Assembly (NCBI RefSeq): GCF_033441515.1
Contig: NZ_JAWQJT010000003.1
Coordinates: 496,001 to 560,000 of the forward strand
DNA length: 64,000 bases
Direction of reading: 5' to 3'
From: Amycolatopsis solani
GTDB taxonomy: Bacteria > Actinomycetota > Actinomycetes > Mycobacteriales > Pseudonocardiaceae
This document shows, in pieces, positions 16,744-26,500 of this stretch (its first letter is position 1; the number at the start of each line of letters is the position of its first letter). The notes under the pieces are model-generated. The model saw nothing but the letters and a program-made list of their open reading frames with translations. It was not told where the DNA came from and searched no databases. The translations under genes and the position numbers were made by a program.

Positions 16744-18846
16744 TCACTGGTAGCGCAGCACGAGGTTGCCGAGGTGGTCGACGCGGCCGGTGACCCCGGC
16801 CGGGACCACGACCACCGTGGTCGGGACGTCCACAATGGCCGGTCCGACGAGTTCGTGGCCCGCGCGCAGCCGCGCGTAGTCGTAGACGGGAGTCAGCACG
16901 TAGCCGGTCTGCGAGTCGAGGCAGACCGAGCGTTCGCCGAGCAGGGCCTCCCGCGGATCGGGGCCGTCGGCGGGCGGGACCTCCGGCAGCGCGATCGGGA
17001 AGCCGAGACCGGCCTTGGCCCGCATGCGGTAGGTGATCGCCTGCACGCCGGCTTCGCGGTAACCGGCGCCACTGCCGTTGATGCGCTCGTACTGCTCCTC
17101 GAAGCGCTCGAGGATCTCGTCGCCGGTGCGCTCGGTGAACTGCGCGTCGGGGACGGCCGTGGCGAGCTCGGTGACCTGCATCGAGTACCGCAGGTCGATC
17201 TCGCGGTGCAGCGACACGTCGTGGAACTTCACCTTCTGCCGGTCGAGCGCGCGCTGCAGGTCGGCTTCCAGCCGGGCGAAGTGGGACTCGAGCACGCTGT
17301 GGTCGACCGGGAACGACGACGGGTCGGACAGTTCCGCGCTCAGCGCGACGTCGGAGGCCGCGAGCCCGTACGCCGAGAAGGCGGAGGCGACCGGCCCGAG
17401 CGGCACGACGACCTCGCTGACGCCGAGGTCCTGGCAGTACCCGGCGCAGTGCGCGGGTCCCGCTCCCCCGAAGGCGTAGGCGACGAAGTCCCGTGGGTCG
17501 TAGCCGGCCTGCACGACCGACCGGCGCAGGAGGTCGCCCGCCTGCGCGTTCTGCACCTCGTGGATGGCGATGGCGGCTTCCTCGACGGTGAGGCCGAGCG
17601 GTTCGGCGACGTGCTCGCGGATCGCCTCCCGCGCCAGGTCCAGCCGCAGCGGCTTGCGGCCGCCGAGCAGCCCGCGTTCGCTGAGGATGCCGAGCACGAG
17701 GTTGGCGTCGGTGTTGGTCGGCCGGGTCCCGCCGTTGCCGTAGCAGGCCGGGCCGGGGACGGCTTCGGCGCTCTGCGGGCCGAGCCGCAGGTTGCCGCCT
17801 TCGTCGACGGACGCGAGCGCACCGCCGCCGGAGCCGATGGTGTGCACGCGGATCGTCGCCGCGTTGATCGGGAACTGGTTCACGATCGAGCCGGGCGCCA
17901 TCACCGGCTCGCCGTCGACGATCAGCCCCGCGAGGAACGTCGTCCCGCCGACGTCGGTGGTGATCACGTTGCGGTGCCCCAGTTGTTCGGCCAGGCGCAT
18001 CCCGCCGATCACCCCGCCGGACAGCACGGACCCCACCGTGGTGATGGCGTGCTCGGGGGCCCGGTCGGCGGTGATGGTGCCGCCTTCGCTCTGCATGACC
18101 AGCAGCGGCCCCTTGAGCCCGCCCTCCTCCAGCTGCTTCTGCAGCGGCACCAGGTAAGTGCGCAGCCGCGGACCGACCTGGGCGTTCATGATCGTCGTGG
18201 ACGTCCGCGCGAATTCGCGGATGCGCGGACTGACCTCCGAGGACAGCGTGACGTACATGTCGGGCGCGATCTCGTGGATCAGCTCGCGGACGCGCTGCTC
18301 GTGGCCACCGTTCTTGAACGACCACAGCAGGCAGACGGCGATCGCCTCGACGCCTTGGTCCACAAGAGACTGAGCGACCCGGCGCACCTCGTCTTCGTCG
18401 AGGGGCACCAGGACCTTCCCGGCGTGGTCGATGCGCTCGGTGACTTCGAGGGCCCGGTACTTCGGGATCAGCGGCGCGGGCTTGCGCTGCCGGAGTGTGT
18501 CCTGGATTTCGTGGGCCGAGCGGCCGAGGGTGCGGCCTTCGGCGTTCATGATGTAGATCGCGTCCCGGTGCCCCTTGGTGGCGATCAGCCCGACGTCGGC
18601 GACCTGGCCCTGCACCAGTGCGTTGATCGACGCGGTCGTGCCGTGGGCGATGTAGTCGGTCTGCGAGAGCAGCTCGCCGACGCCGATGCCGAGTTCGGCG
18701 GCGAGGTCCTCGATCGCGCGCATGACCCCGACCTCGCGGTTCGGCGGGGTCGTCGGCGTCTTGGCCGACACGATCCGCCCGGCGCCGTCGGAGGCGACCG
18801 CGTCGGTGAACGTGCCGCCGACGTCGATGCCCAGTGCGTATGGCAT
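16744..18846 (-). CDS. HyuA-type (hydantoinase A/oxoprolinase/acetone carboxylase beta-like) subunit
   Basis: A 700-aa protein of the ASKHA ATPase fold. The N-terminal phosphate loop is GIDVGGTFTDAV; the C-terminal domain has TTDVGGTTFLAG, IGSGGGALA and AYAFGGAGPAH. With HyuB it forms the ATP-using half of 5-oxoprolinase, N-methylhydantoinase and acetone/acetophenone carboxylase complexes. AGGAGAAACGCA precedes the ATG. It lies 20 nt downstream of the FAD hydroxylase in the 22.6-14.4 kb operon, which also holds a transporter and a meta-cleavage-type hydrolase, so it should act on an aromatic or aromatic-derived substrate (inferred). Confidence 0.9.
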   Translation of the reverse strand: MPYALGIDVGGTFTDAVASDGAGRIVSAKTPTTPPNREVGVMRAIEDLAAELGIGVGELLSQTDYIAHGTTASINALVQGQVADVGLIATKGHRDAIYIMNAEGRTLGRSAHEIQDTLRQRKPAPLIPKYRALEVTERIDHAGKVLVPLDEDEVRRVAQSLVDQGVEAIAVCLLWSFKNGGHEQRVRELIHEIAPDMYVTLSSEVSPRIREFARTSTTIMNAQVGPRLRTYLVPLQKQLEEGGLKGPLLVMQSEGGTITADRAPEHAITTVGSVLSGGVIGGMRLAEQLGHRNVITTDVGGTTFLAGLIVDGEPVMAPGSIVNQFPINAATIRVHTIGSGGGALASVDEGGNLRLGPQSAEAVPGPACYGNGGTRPTNTDANLVLGILSERGLLGGRKPLRLDLAREAIREHVAEPLGLTVEEAAIAIHEVQNAQAGDLLRRSVVQAGYDPRDFVAYAFGGAGPAHCAGYCQDLGVSEVVVPLGPVASAFSAYGLAASDVALSAELSDPSSFPVDHSVLESHFARLEADLQRALDRQKVKFHDVSLHREIDLRYSMQVTELATAVPDAQFTERTGDEILERFEEQYERINGSGAGYREAGVQAITYRMRAKAGLGFPIALPEVPPADGPDPREALLGERSVCLDSQTGYVLTPVYDYARLRAGHELVGPAIVDVPTTVVVVPAGVTGRVDHLGNLVLRYQ

Positions 18847-18866
18847 TGCGTTTCTCCTGGTGGTGG

Positions 18867-20444
18867 TTACCGGCGGCGGGCGGTCACGGTGCTGAGGAGC
18901 TCGCCGGGGTGGTCGTCGGCGCCGCCCATCCAGGCGACGTGCTGGTCCGGGCGCACGAGCAGCAGCTCGGCGGGGTAGCGGCCGGGCAGGTCGACGACGG
19001 TGAGCGGGATCCCGAGGTCGCGGGCGGCGAGGGTCCACGGCGTGATGGCGACGCCCGGGTCCGTGCGCAGCAGGGTAAAGCCGGAGCCGAGCACGTCGAA
19101 CACCGGCCGGCCGTCGTCGAGCCGGACGTGCGGCAGCCGGAACCCGGGCCGCGCGCGATCCTGGTAGCCGCCCATGGTGATGTCGACGCCGTCTTCGCCC
19201 CCGACGACCAGCGGCGAGCCCGCGTAGTGGTAGCCGAAGCTGAAGCCGTCGGGCGAATAGCGCCGCGGCTCGGTTTCGGCCAGCCGCGCGGCGAACTCCG
19301 CCCGGGCCCGCTCGCCTTCGGGCCCGGCCAGGTGGATGTCCGGGGAGACGTCCGCGAACGACGTCCGGGCCTGCGCCCCCACGGCGGCGGCGAACTGCTC
19401 GCCGACCGGCTTGCGCTCGAGTTCGTAGGCGTCCAGCAGCTCCGGGGGCGCCCAGCCGTGGTGGACGGCGGCCAGCATCCAGCTCAGCGTGGCCGCGTCC
19501 TGGATGCCCGCGTTCATCCCGAACCCGCCGACCGGGATCCAGATGTGGGCGGCGTCGCCGGCCAGGAACACGCGACCGGCGCGGTACCGCTGGGCGACCA
19601 GCCGGCGCCCGGTCCAGCGCACCACGCCGAGCACCTCGTGCTCGACCGGACGGCCCACCGACTCCCGCAGCAGCTGTTCCGGGTCCTCGCCCTCGGTGTC
19701 GTGGTCCGGCGGGAAGGCGACGTGGTTGAGCCACAGTTCCTGGCCGTCGATGGCGATCAGCGACGCGATCCGGCGGCCGTAGGTCCAGTACGTCCAGGCC
19801 CGGTCCTTCGCGGCGAGCCGGCCCAGCTCGGGCGAGCGGACGAAGGTGGACACGAACCGCTGGATCGCGTCGACGCCTTCGTACCGGATGCCCAGCTGCC
19901 GCCGGACGGTGCTGTGGGCGCCGTCGCAGCCGACGACGTAGGCGTACCGCAGGGTGCGCATCTCCCCGCCGGACTCCACGACCGCCTCGACGTGGTCGTC
20001 GTGCTGCCGCAGTTCCACCAGCCGCGTGCCGCGTTCGAAGGTCAGCCCGGGCAGCTTGCGCGCGTGGTTCTCCAGGATGGGCTCGAGGTACAACTGCGAG
20101 ACCCGGTGCTGCGGCTCCGGCGTGGGCCAGCCGTCCTGGCCGACGCCGGCCAGGACGTCGTGCGTGGACGGCAGGTCGATGCGGTAGATCTCCTCGCCGT
20201 CCAGCGTCGTCCGGTACTGGATCGACGTCGGGTAGTCCTCGGGCAGCCCGGCCCGGCGGATCTCGTCGGCCAGCCCGAGCCGCCGGAAGATCTCCATCGA
20301 CCGCGCGGACGTCGTGTTGCACCGCGGGTTCACGGGCCGCTCGTCGGTGGCCTCGACGACGTGACAGGGCACGCCGCGCTGCGCGAGGTCGATGGCGAGG
20401 GTCAGGCCGGCGGGGCCGGCGCCGACGATCAGGATTCCGGTCAT
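18867..20444 (-). CDS. FAD-dependent aromatic hydroxylase (MhpA-like)
   Basis: A 525-aa class A flavoprotein monooxygenase. It has the N-terminal GxGxxG (LIVGAGPAGLT), the DG motif region VVGCDGAHSTVRR and the second FAD motif RVFLAGDAAHIWIPVGGFGMNAG. The length and C-terminal thioredoxin-like domain resemble 3-(3-hydroxyphenyl)propionate and related ring hydroxylases. It would insert one oxygen ortho or para to a phenolic OH using NAD(P)H. ATGA overlap with the upstream hydrolase. It is probably the ring-activating step before the extradiol dioxygenase at 30.5 kb, which shares the same type B operator. Confidence 0.88.
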   Translation of the reverse strand: MTGILIVGAGPAGLTLAIDLAQRGVPCHVVEATDERPVNPRCNTTSARSMEIFRRLGLADEIRRAGLPEDYPTSIQYRTTLDGEEIYRIDLPSTHDVLAGVGQDGWPTPEPQHRVSQLYLEPILENHARKLPGLTFERGTRLVELRQHDDHVEAVVESGGEMRTLRYAYVVGCDGAHSTVRRQLGIRYEGVDAIQRFVSTFVRSPELGRLAAKDRAWTYWTYGRRIASLIAIDGQELWLNHVAFPPDHDTEGEDPEQLLRESVGRPVEHEVLGVVRWTGRRLVAQRYRAGRVFLAGDAAHIWIPVGGFGMNAGIQDAATLSWMLAAVHHGWAPPELLDAYELERKPVGEQFAAAVGAQARTSFADVSPDIHLAGPEGERARAEFAARLAETEPRRYSPDGFSFGYHYAGSPLVVGGEDGVDITMGGYQDRARPGFRLPHVRLDDGRPVFDVLGSGFTLLRTDPGVAITPWTLAARDLGIPLTVVDLPGRYPAELLLVRPDQHVAWMGGADDHPGELLSTVTARRR

Positions 20445-21184
20445 GCGCTCAGGAACTCCCCTACCAGCTTGGTGAACTCGTCCGGCCGGTCGACGTGGAT
20501 CCAGTGCCCGGCGCCCGCCACCACGTGCAGGCGCCCGTGGGGCAGCGATTCGGCCAGGCGCTCGGAGACCTCGACCGGCTGGACCCGGTCGCACTCGCCG
20601 TGCAGAGCGAGCACCGGGTTGGTGATCTTGGCCGGGTCGACCGGCGGCGGTCCGCCCACGACGTCGGCGAACATCGACCGGAACGCCGCCTCCGCGCCCG
20701 GGCGGACCGCCTGCTTCAGCCGGAGCTCGGCCAGTTCGTCCAGGAGTCCTTCTTGGACACCCTCGTCGGCGACCAGCCGGCCGAGCGTCGCCCGCATGGA
20801 CCTCCGGGTCGGGTTGTCGTAGAAGGGAACCGTTGCCGGCAGCCCTCCCGTGCCCGCGCCGCCCATGACGACCGCGCGGTCGACCCGATCGGGGGCCACG
20901 GACAGCAGCGCGAGTGCCGCGGCACCGCCGGCGGCGGAGTTGCCGACGAGGTGCACGCGGTCCAGCCCGTGGCGGTCGAGGAGATCGAGGACCTGCCGGG
21001 CGCGGGCGAGTGCCCACGCCCGCGGCCCCTTGAGCCCGCCCGTCCCGGCGATCTGGGTGCCGAAGCCGAGCAGATCGGGGGCCAGGCAGCGGAACTCACC
21101 GTCGAACCCGGCCCGCACGCTCGCCCAGTTGCTCGCGGCGTCCACGCCGGGCCCGCCGCCGTGCAGCAACAGCAGGGCAGGCAC
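20441..21184 (-). CDS. alpha/beta hydrolase, meta-cleavage product hydrolase-like
   Basis: A 247-aa protein resembling MhpC/BphD C-C bond hydrolases: LLLLHGGGPGVDAASNW, nucleophile elbow GNSAAGG, Asp in HGECDRVQ and His in AGAGHWIHVDRP. I choose the GTG at 21184 because a full AAAGGAGG lies 6 nt upstream (21198-21191). A longer reading from a GTG at 21226 overlaps the MFS stop and adds 14 residues without a better ribosome site. It would cleave a ring-fission product in the pathway of its operon; ester hydrolysis is the alternative. Confidence 0.82.
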   Translation of the reverse strand: MPALLLLHGGGPGVDAASNWASVRAGFDGEFRCLAPDLLGFGTQIAGTGGLKGPRAWALARARQVLDLLDRHGLDRVHLVGNSAAGGAAALALLSVAPDRVDRAVVMGGAGTGGLPATVPFYDNPTRRSMRATLGRLVADEGVQEGLLDELAELRLKQAVRPGAEAAFRSMFADVVGGPPPVDPAKITNPVLALHGECDRVQPVEVSERLAESLPHGRLHVVAGAGHWIHVDRPDEFTKLVGEFLSA

Positions 21185-21190
21185 GTCCGT

Positions 21191-21198
21191 CCTCCTTT
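21191..21198 (-). promoter_or_regulatory. full-consensus ribosome binding site deciding the hydrolase start
   Basis: AAAGGAGG on the minus strand, 6 nt before the GTG at 21184. It is among the best Shine-Dalgarno matches in the window and favours the shorter hydrolase over the GTG at 21226. Confidence 0.6.
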
Positions 21199-21222
21199 GT
21201 GGATCGTACGTCGGATCGCCGG

Positions 21223-22563
21223 TCACGGCAGCCGCGCGACGACTGGGGTGGCTTCGTTCTCACGCACCCGCCCGAACCGGGCGAGCAGGAGCGTCGCGAC
21301 GGCACCGACGACACCGGGGATCGCGAAGAAGCGGAACATCGAGGCCGGCGCCCAGCCCGCCTGCAGCAGGAACCCGGCGAGCAGCGGGGCCAGGACGGCA
21401 CCGAGCCGGCTCACCGCGACCGCCATGCCGAGGGCGGTCGCGCGGGCTTCGGCCGGGTACAGGCTCGGCACGATGACGTTGATCCCGGTCACCGTCCCGT
21501 TGAGGAACAACCCGACCAGCACGGCCACGACCAGGGCGATCGCCAGCATCCCGAGCGAGAAGGAGAACAGGATGAGCGCGAGGGCGCCGATGCCGAAGTA
21601 GGCCGCCGTCAGCCGGCGCGGGCCGAACTTGGAGACCAGCAGTCCCAGCAGGACCGCGCCCGTCACGCCGCCGAGGCTCAGCAGGACTCCGCCGCTGATG
21701 CCCTGTCCGCTGGACATCCCGGCCTTCAGCAGCAGGCTGGGCGTCCACGAACTGGCGAAGTAGAACATCAGCTGCGCCGACACGAAAGCGACCCAGACCA
21801 GCACGGTCCGCACCGCGTTGCTCCCGCGGAACAGCGAGTCGAGGACCACCTTGCGCGTCGTCGCCGCCGACGGTGCCGCGGGCAGCTCCTCGACCGGGGT
21901 GCGGCCTATCGAGACGAGGATCCGGTTGAGCTTCTCCAGTGCCCGGGACGGACGGCGGGCGACGAGGAAGTCCATCGACTCCGGCAGGAACCGCAGCGCC
22001 ACGGCGAAGAGGAGAGCCGTGACGACGGCGCCGAACACGAAGACCGAACGCCAGCCGAACGCGCCCAGCAGCACGCTCGACGCGATTCCCGCGATCACCG
22101 ACCCCAGGCCGTAGCCGGTGGTGATCAGCGCGACCACCAGCCCCCGGCGCCGGTGGTTCGCGTACTCGGAGGTGAGCACCGGCAGGCTGGCCGCCATCGC
22201 GCCGACGGCCGCTCCCGTCACCACGCGGCAGGCGAGCAGCTGGCCGAAGTCCTGCGCCGCGGCGGCGGCGAGCATGCCCAGCGACGCCAGGGCGAGGCAG
22301 GCGAGGGTCAGCGAGCGGCGTCCGACGCGGTCGGCCAGCGGGGCGAGGAAGAGCCCGCCGACGGCCATGCCGGCCAGCCCGCCGCTGAGCAGCACGCCCA
22401 CCGACGACGGGGACAAGCTCCACTGCCGGGTGATCGACGGCCCGACGTAGGAGGTGACCAGGAGGTCGAACCCGTCGACCAGGTTGATCACGAGGCACAG
22501 CGCGACCGCTCTCACCTGCGCGCGGCTCATCGGTGAGTTCTTCACCTGTTCAAGGACGTTCAA
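21223..22563 (-). CDS. MFS transporter, aromatic acid:H+ symporter (AAHS) type
   Basis: A 446-aa, 12-TM transporter. The DGFDL motif in TM1 (LVINLVDGFDLLVTSYV) and PLADRVGRR between TM2 and TM3 match benzoate/hydroxybenzoate/3-hydroxyphenylpropionate permeases. It likely imports the substrate of the operon it opens. The TTG at 22563 has CGAGG 6 nt upstream; a downstream GTG (residue 7) or ATG (residue 12) is possible. Its promoter overlaps a type B operator (22614-22637). Confidence 0.87.
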   Translation of the reverse strand: MNVLEQVKNSPMSRAQVRAVALCLVINLVDGFDLLVTSYVGPSITRQWSLSPSSVGVLLSGGLAGMAVGGLFLAPLADRVGRRSLTLACLALASLGMLAAAAAQDFGQLLACRVVTGAAVGAMAASLPVLTSEYANHRRRGLVVALITTGYGLGSVIAGIASSVLLGAFGWRSVFVFGAVVTALLFAVALRFLPESMDFLVARRPSRALEKLNRILVSIGRTPVEELPAAPSAATTRKVVLDSLFRGSNAVRTVLVWVAFVSAQLMFYFASSWTPSLLLKAGMSSGQGISGGVLLSLGGVTGAVLLGLLVSKFGPRRLTAAYFGIGALALILFSFSLGMLAIALVVAVLVGLFLNGTVTGINVIVPSLYPAEARATALGMAVAVSRLGAVLAPLLAGFLLQAGWAPASMFRFFAIPGVVGAVATLLLARFGRVRENEATPVVARLP

Positions 22564-22613
22564 GGGAAACCTCGCTTCGTTGCGGCGGCCGGTTACGTCC
22601 CCCCGGGGAAGCT

Positions 22614-22637
22614 CTGTATGTAGCGCTCACTCTACAA
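22614..22637 (-). promoter_or_regulatory. type B operator over the MFS-HyuAB operon promoter
   Basis: A pseudo-palindrome with inner sequence ATGTAGCGCTCACTCT, matching the 32217 site at 22 of 24 positions. On the gene strand it contains TAGAGT (22634-22629) as a likely -10, with TGGTCA 17 bp upstream. A bound repressor would cover the -10 and start point. The probable ligand-responsive protein is one of the two TetR regulators at 28.4 or 32.3 kb. Confidence 0.65.
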
Positions 22638-22705
22638 CTTCGGACACGGGTTGACCAGCACTCGACCGGGGACGATCCGTCTCGTTCGGGGAGACCCGGA
22701 GGAAA

Positions 22706-23518
22706 TCAGCTCGGCGAGCCGAGGCTCTTGGCCAGCACCACGTCCATGGCCCGGCCCGGCAGTACCCGGCCCAGCGCCAGCAGCAAGTGCGCGTCGGCAC
22801 CGACCTGGTAACGCGACCGCGGGCGCTTCGCCGTGAGCGCGCGTTCGACGACCGCGGCGACCCGTTCCGGCGCTCCGGCTCCCGCCTCCACCTTCCTGCT
22901 GAACTCCAGGTACGTGTCCGTCGCGGAACCGTACTGACGCTCCGCGGTCTCGCCCATCGTCACGCGGTCGGCCGCCGCCGCGGCCTCGGTGCTCGCCCGG
23001 TTCCGCGACTGGAAACTGCCGGGCTCGACGACCACCACGGGCACGTTCCACGGCCGCAGTTCCTGGCGCAACGAGTCCGAAAGCGCCTCGACGGCGAACT
23101 TCGAGGCGCTGTAAGCACCGAGGAGCGGGATCGCGACCCGGCCGCTCGAGGAGCTGATCATCACGACCCGCCCCCGTCCGGCGCGGACCGCCGGCAGGAA
23201 AGCCTGGCACACGGCCACGACTCCGACCACGTTGACCTCGAACTGCGCCCGCAACCGGTCGAGCGGAATGTGCTCCACCGGAGCGGAAACCGTGACTCCG
23301 GCGTTGTTGACCAGTCCGCTCAACGGGCCGATGTCCTTCGCCACCGCGGCCAGCTGCGCCGCGTCGGTCACATCGAGCTCCACCGGCCGGATGCGGGGAT
23401 GTGCCGGAGCGTCGGCGATCTTCCGCACCCCGGCCACCACGTCGTGTCCGCGCTCGGCGAGCCGGACGGCGATCGCCCGCCCGATCCCGCTGGACGTCCC
23501 GGTCACCAGAAAAGTCAT
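22706..23518 (-). CDS. SDR family oxidoreductase
   Basis: A 270-aa classical short-chain dehydrogenase: TGTSSGIGRA cofactor motif, NNAG, catalytic Ser in MISSSSGRV and YSASK. It begins 22 nt after eccC with no obvious promoter of its own, so it may be read from the eccC transcript or from a promoter in the eccC 3' end. Downstream lies the type B operator of the MFS operon. Substrate unknown. Confidence 0.87.
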   Translation of the reverse strand: MTFLVTGTSSGIGRAIAVRLAERGHDVVAGVRKIADAPAHPRIRPVELDVTDAAQLAAVAKDIGPLSGLVNNAGVTVSAPVEHIPLDRLRAQFEVNVVGVVAVCQAFLPAVRAGRGRVVMISSSSGRVAIPLLGAYSASKFAVEALSDSLRQELRPWNVPVVVVEPGSFQSRNRASTEAAAAADRVTMGETAERQYGSATDTYLEFSRKVEAGAGAPERVAAVVERALTAKRPRSRYQVGADAHLLLALGRVLPGRAMDVVLAKSLGSPS

Positions 23519-23540
23519 GGATGTCTCCTGAATTCGAAAT

Positions 23541-26500
23541 CTAGTCGGGCTGGATCCACGACACCTGGATCAACTGCTTGCCGTTCTTCCGGGTCAGCAG
23601 ATTCCCCCGCCCCGGCGGCATCGCCGACGGCTTGATGTTGCCGACCAGCGCACCCTCATCACGCGAACCGTTCATCACCATGCCCGGCGCCGCGATCTCC
23701 TTCAACTTCCCGATGATCGGGTCATACATCGCCTTGCTCGCACCACCCGTGCGGCGCACCACCACCAGGTGCAGACCCACATCCTTGGCCTGCGGGAGGA
23801 AGTCGGAGATCTTCCGCAGCGGGTTGGCCGTCGAGGTGGCGACCAGGTCGTAGTCATCGACCAGGATGAACAACTCCGGGCCCTTCCACCACGACCGCGT
23901 CTTCAACTGCTCCTGCGTCACATCCGGACCCGGCAACCGCCGCGTCATCGAATTGAAGACGTCCCCGACCATGCTCTCCAGCTGGTTCGCCGACACCGCA
24001 TACCCCAACAGCGCGTCACCTTGGACGAAACCGAGCATCGTGCGCCGGTAGTCCACCAGCAGGATCAACGCCTCCGAGGAGGTGTAGCGCTCCGAAATAC
24101 CGCGGGCGATCTGCCGCAGCAGGTTCGTCTTGCCGGATTCGCCGTCGGCGAAGGCGTAGAAGTGCGGCTCGGCGTTGAAGTCCAGGTAGATCGGCTGCAG
24201 GTCTTCCTCGTTGACTCCGATCGGGACCAGCTTCGACTCCCGCGCCGTGTCGAGCTTGAGGACCTCCTCGTAGGTGATCATCTCCGGCAGCAGCCGCACC
24301 TGCGGCGCCACCCGGCCCCGCCACGCACCCTTGATCTTGCCCACCGCGTCCGCCACCCCGGCGGCGATGGTTTCGGGGTCGCTGGAGCCGTCGATGCGCG
24401 GGAGACCGCCGAGCATGTGCAGCTTCTCCCGGGTCAGGCCGCGGCCTGGGCGTCCGGCCGGGATGTTCACCGCGACCCGGCGGTCGATGTCGGACTCGGT
24501 CGGGTCACCGAGGCGCAGTTCGAACCGGGTGCCCAGCATGTCCTTGATCGCCGGGCGGATGTCGGCCCACCGGTTCGCCGCCACGATCACGTGCACGCCG
24601 TAGGAGAGGCCCTGGGTGGCCAGGCGGGTGATCGTGGTTTCCAGCTCTTCGAAGTCATCGCGCAGGGCGCGCCAGTTGTCCACGACCAGGAACGCGTCGC
24701 CGAACGGGTCCTGGTCCGGGCGGATCTCCCCGCGGCGTTTGCGGTTGCGGAACTCGGTCATCGAGTCGATGCCCATCGCCCCGAACCGGCCCTCCCGCTC
24801 GGTCAGCAGCGTGGTCAGCTCGGCCACGATCCGGCGGGCCTTGTCCGGCTCCCGCCGGGCGACGGCGACGCCGCCGACGTGGGGCAGGTCGGCGAGGCCG
24901 GTCAGGGTGCCGCCACCGAGGTCCAGGCAGTAGAACTGCGCCTCCTCCGGCGTGTGGGTCAGGGCCATCGACATGATCAGCGTCCGCAGCATCGTCGACT
25001 TCCCCGACTGCGGACCCCCCACGATCACCCCGTGCCCGGACGCCCCGGAAAAGTCCGCCCAGAGCGGGTCACGGCGCTGCTCGTATGGCCGGTCGATGAT
25101 GCCGAGGGGCACCTGCAGGCGGCCGTTGCCGAAAAACCCGACCGGGGACAGACCCCGGTCGTCGGTGGGGTTGAGGTTGGGCAGCAGCGTGTCCAGGGAG
25201 TTGGGGTCCTTCAGCGGCGGCAGCCACACCTCGTGCGCCGGCGGGCCTTGGCCCACCAGCCGCGACACGATCACATCCAGCTCCGAAGGCTCCACCGCCT
25301 CCTCCGACTGCGGCGCCGCCGCGACCGGGGTTTCGATCAGCTCCGGCTCCTTCGGCAGCTCCACGAAGTCCGGCACGAACAACTGCGGGCGTTTGTCCGC
25401 CCGCACCACCGTCGCCGCCGGCCCGGCCGCTTTCAGCCCGGCCGGGCGGTACGGGCCCGACACATAGGAAGCCTTGAACCGCACCAACGTGGACGTGTCG
25501 AACTTCAAATACCCACCCCCGGGCACCGACGGGAGTTCGAACGCGTCCGGCACCCCGATCGCCGCCCGCGACTCCGCCGCCGAGAACGTCTTCAACCCGA
25601 TGCGGTAGGACAGGTGCGAGTCCAGACCACGCAGCTTGCCTTCCTCCAGCCGCTGGGAGGCCAGCAGCATGTGCATCTGCAGCGACCGGCCCAGCCGGCC
25701 GATCGCGACGAACAGGTCGATGAAGTCCGGTTTCGCCGAGAGCAGCTCGGAAAACTCGTCACACACGATGAACAACGCGGGCAGCGGGTCGAGATCAGCG
25801 CCGTTCTCGCGGGCTTTCTCGTACTCCCAGACGTTTTTGAAGTTGCCGCCGTTCTTCAACGCTTCCTGACGGCGGTTCATCTCCCCCGCCAGCGCGTCCT
25901 TCATCCGGTCGACCAGCGTGACCTCATCGGCGAGGTTGGTGATCACCGCCGACACGTGCGGAGCCTTGTCCAAACCGAGGAACGTCGCACCACCCTTGAA
26001 GTCCACCAGAACGAAATTCAACGTGCTGGAGGAGTGCGTGGCCAGCATGCCGAGCACCAGGGTGCGCAGGAACTCCGACTTACCCGACCCGGTCGCGCCG
26101 ATGCACAGCCCGTGCGGGCCCATGCCTTCGGCGGCGGCTTCCTTGATGTCCAGCTCGACCGGCTGGCCGTATTCCCCGACACCGAAGGGGACGCGGTAGC
26201 GGTCACGGATCGGGCGGGGCCGCCACGCCTGCTGCACGTCGAAGGTCATCGGGTCACCCGGGATGCCCAGCAGCTCCAGCAACGACGGGTTGGACAACAG
26301 CGGCTCTTCCTCGCCGACGTCCTGGCCACCTGAACCACCCAGGCGATACGGGGAAATCCGCCGGGCCAGCGTTTCCGCTTCCACGACGCTCAACGTGTCC
26401 GGGCGGCCGAACCACTCGACGCCGCCGGCGCTGCGCGCCCCCATCCGATCCGCCTCGACCACCAGCCGGAGGCCGCGCCGGGAAGCCAGGTTGCCGATCG

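Noticed and set aside
14235..18978. Very long plus-strand frames (852 and 762 codons) opposite HyuA/HyuB
   Set aside because: They are antisense shadows: rich in Arg/Pro/Gly/His/Asp, with no domain, while the minus strand encodes clear HyuA/HyuB.
23769..26333. 854-codon plus-strand frame opposite eccC
   Set aside because: Low-complexity antisense frame caused by high GC third positions; eccC has three P-loops on the other strand.
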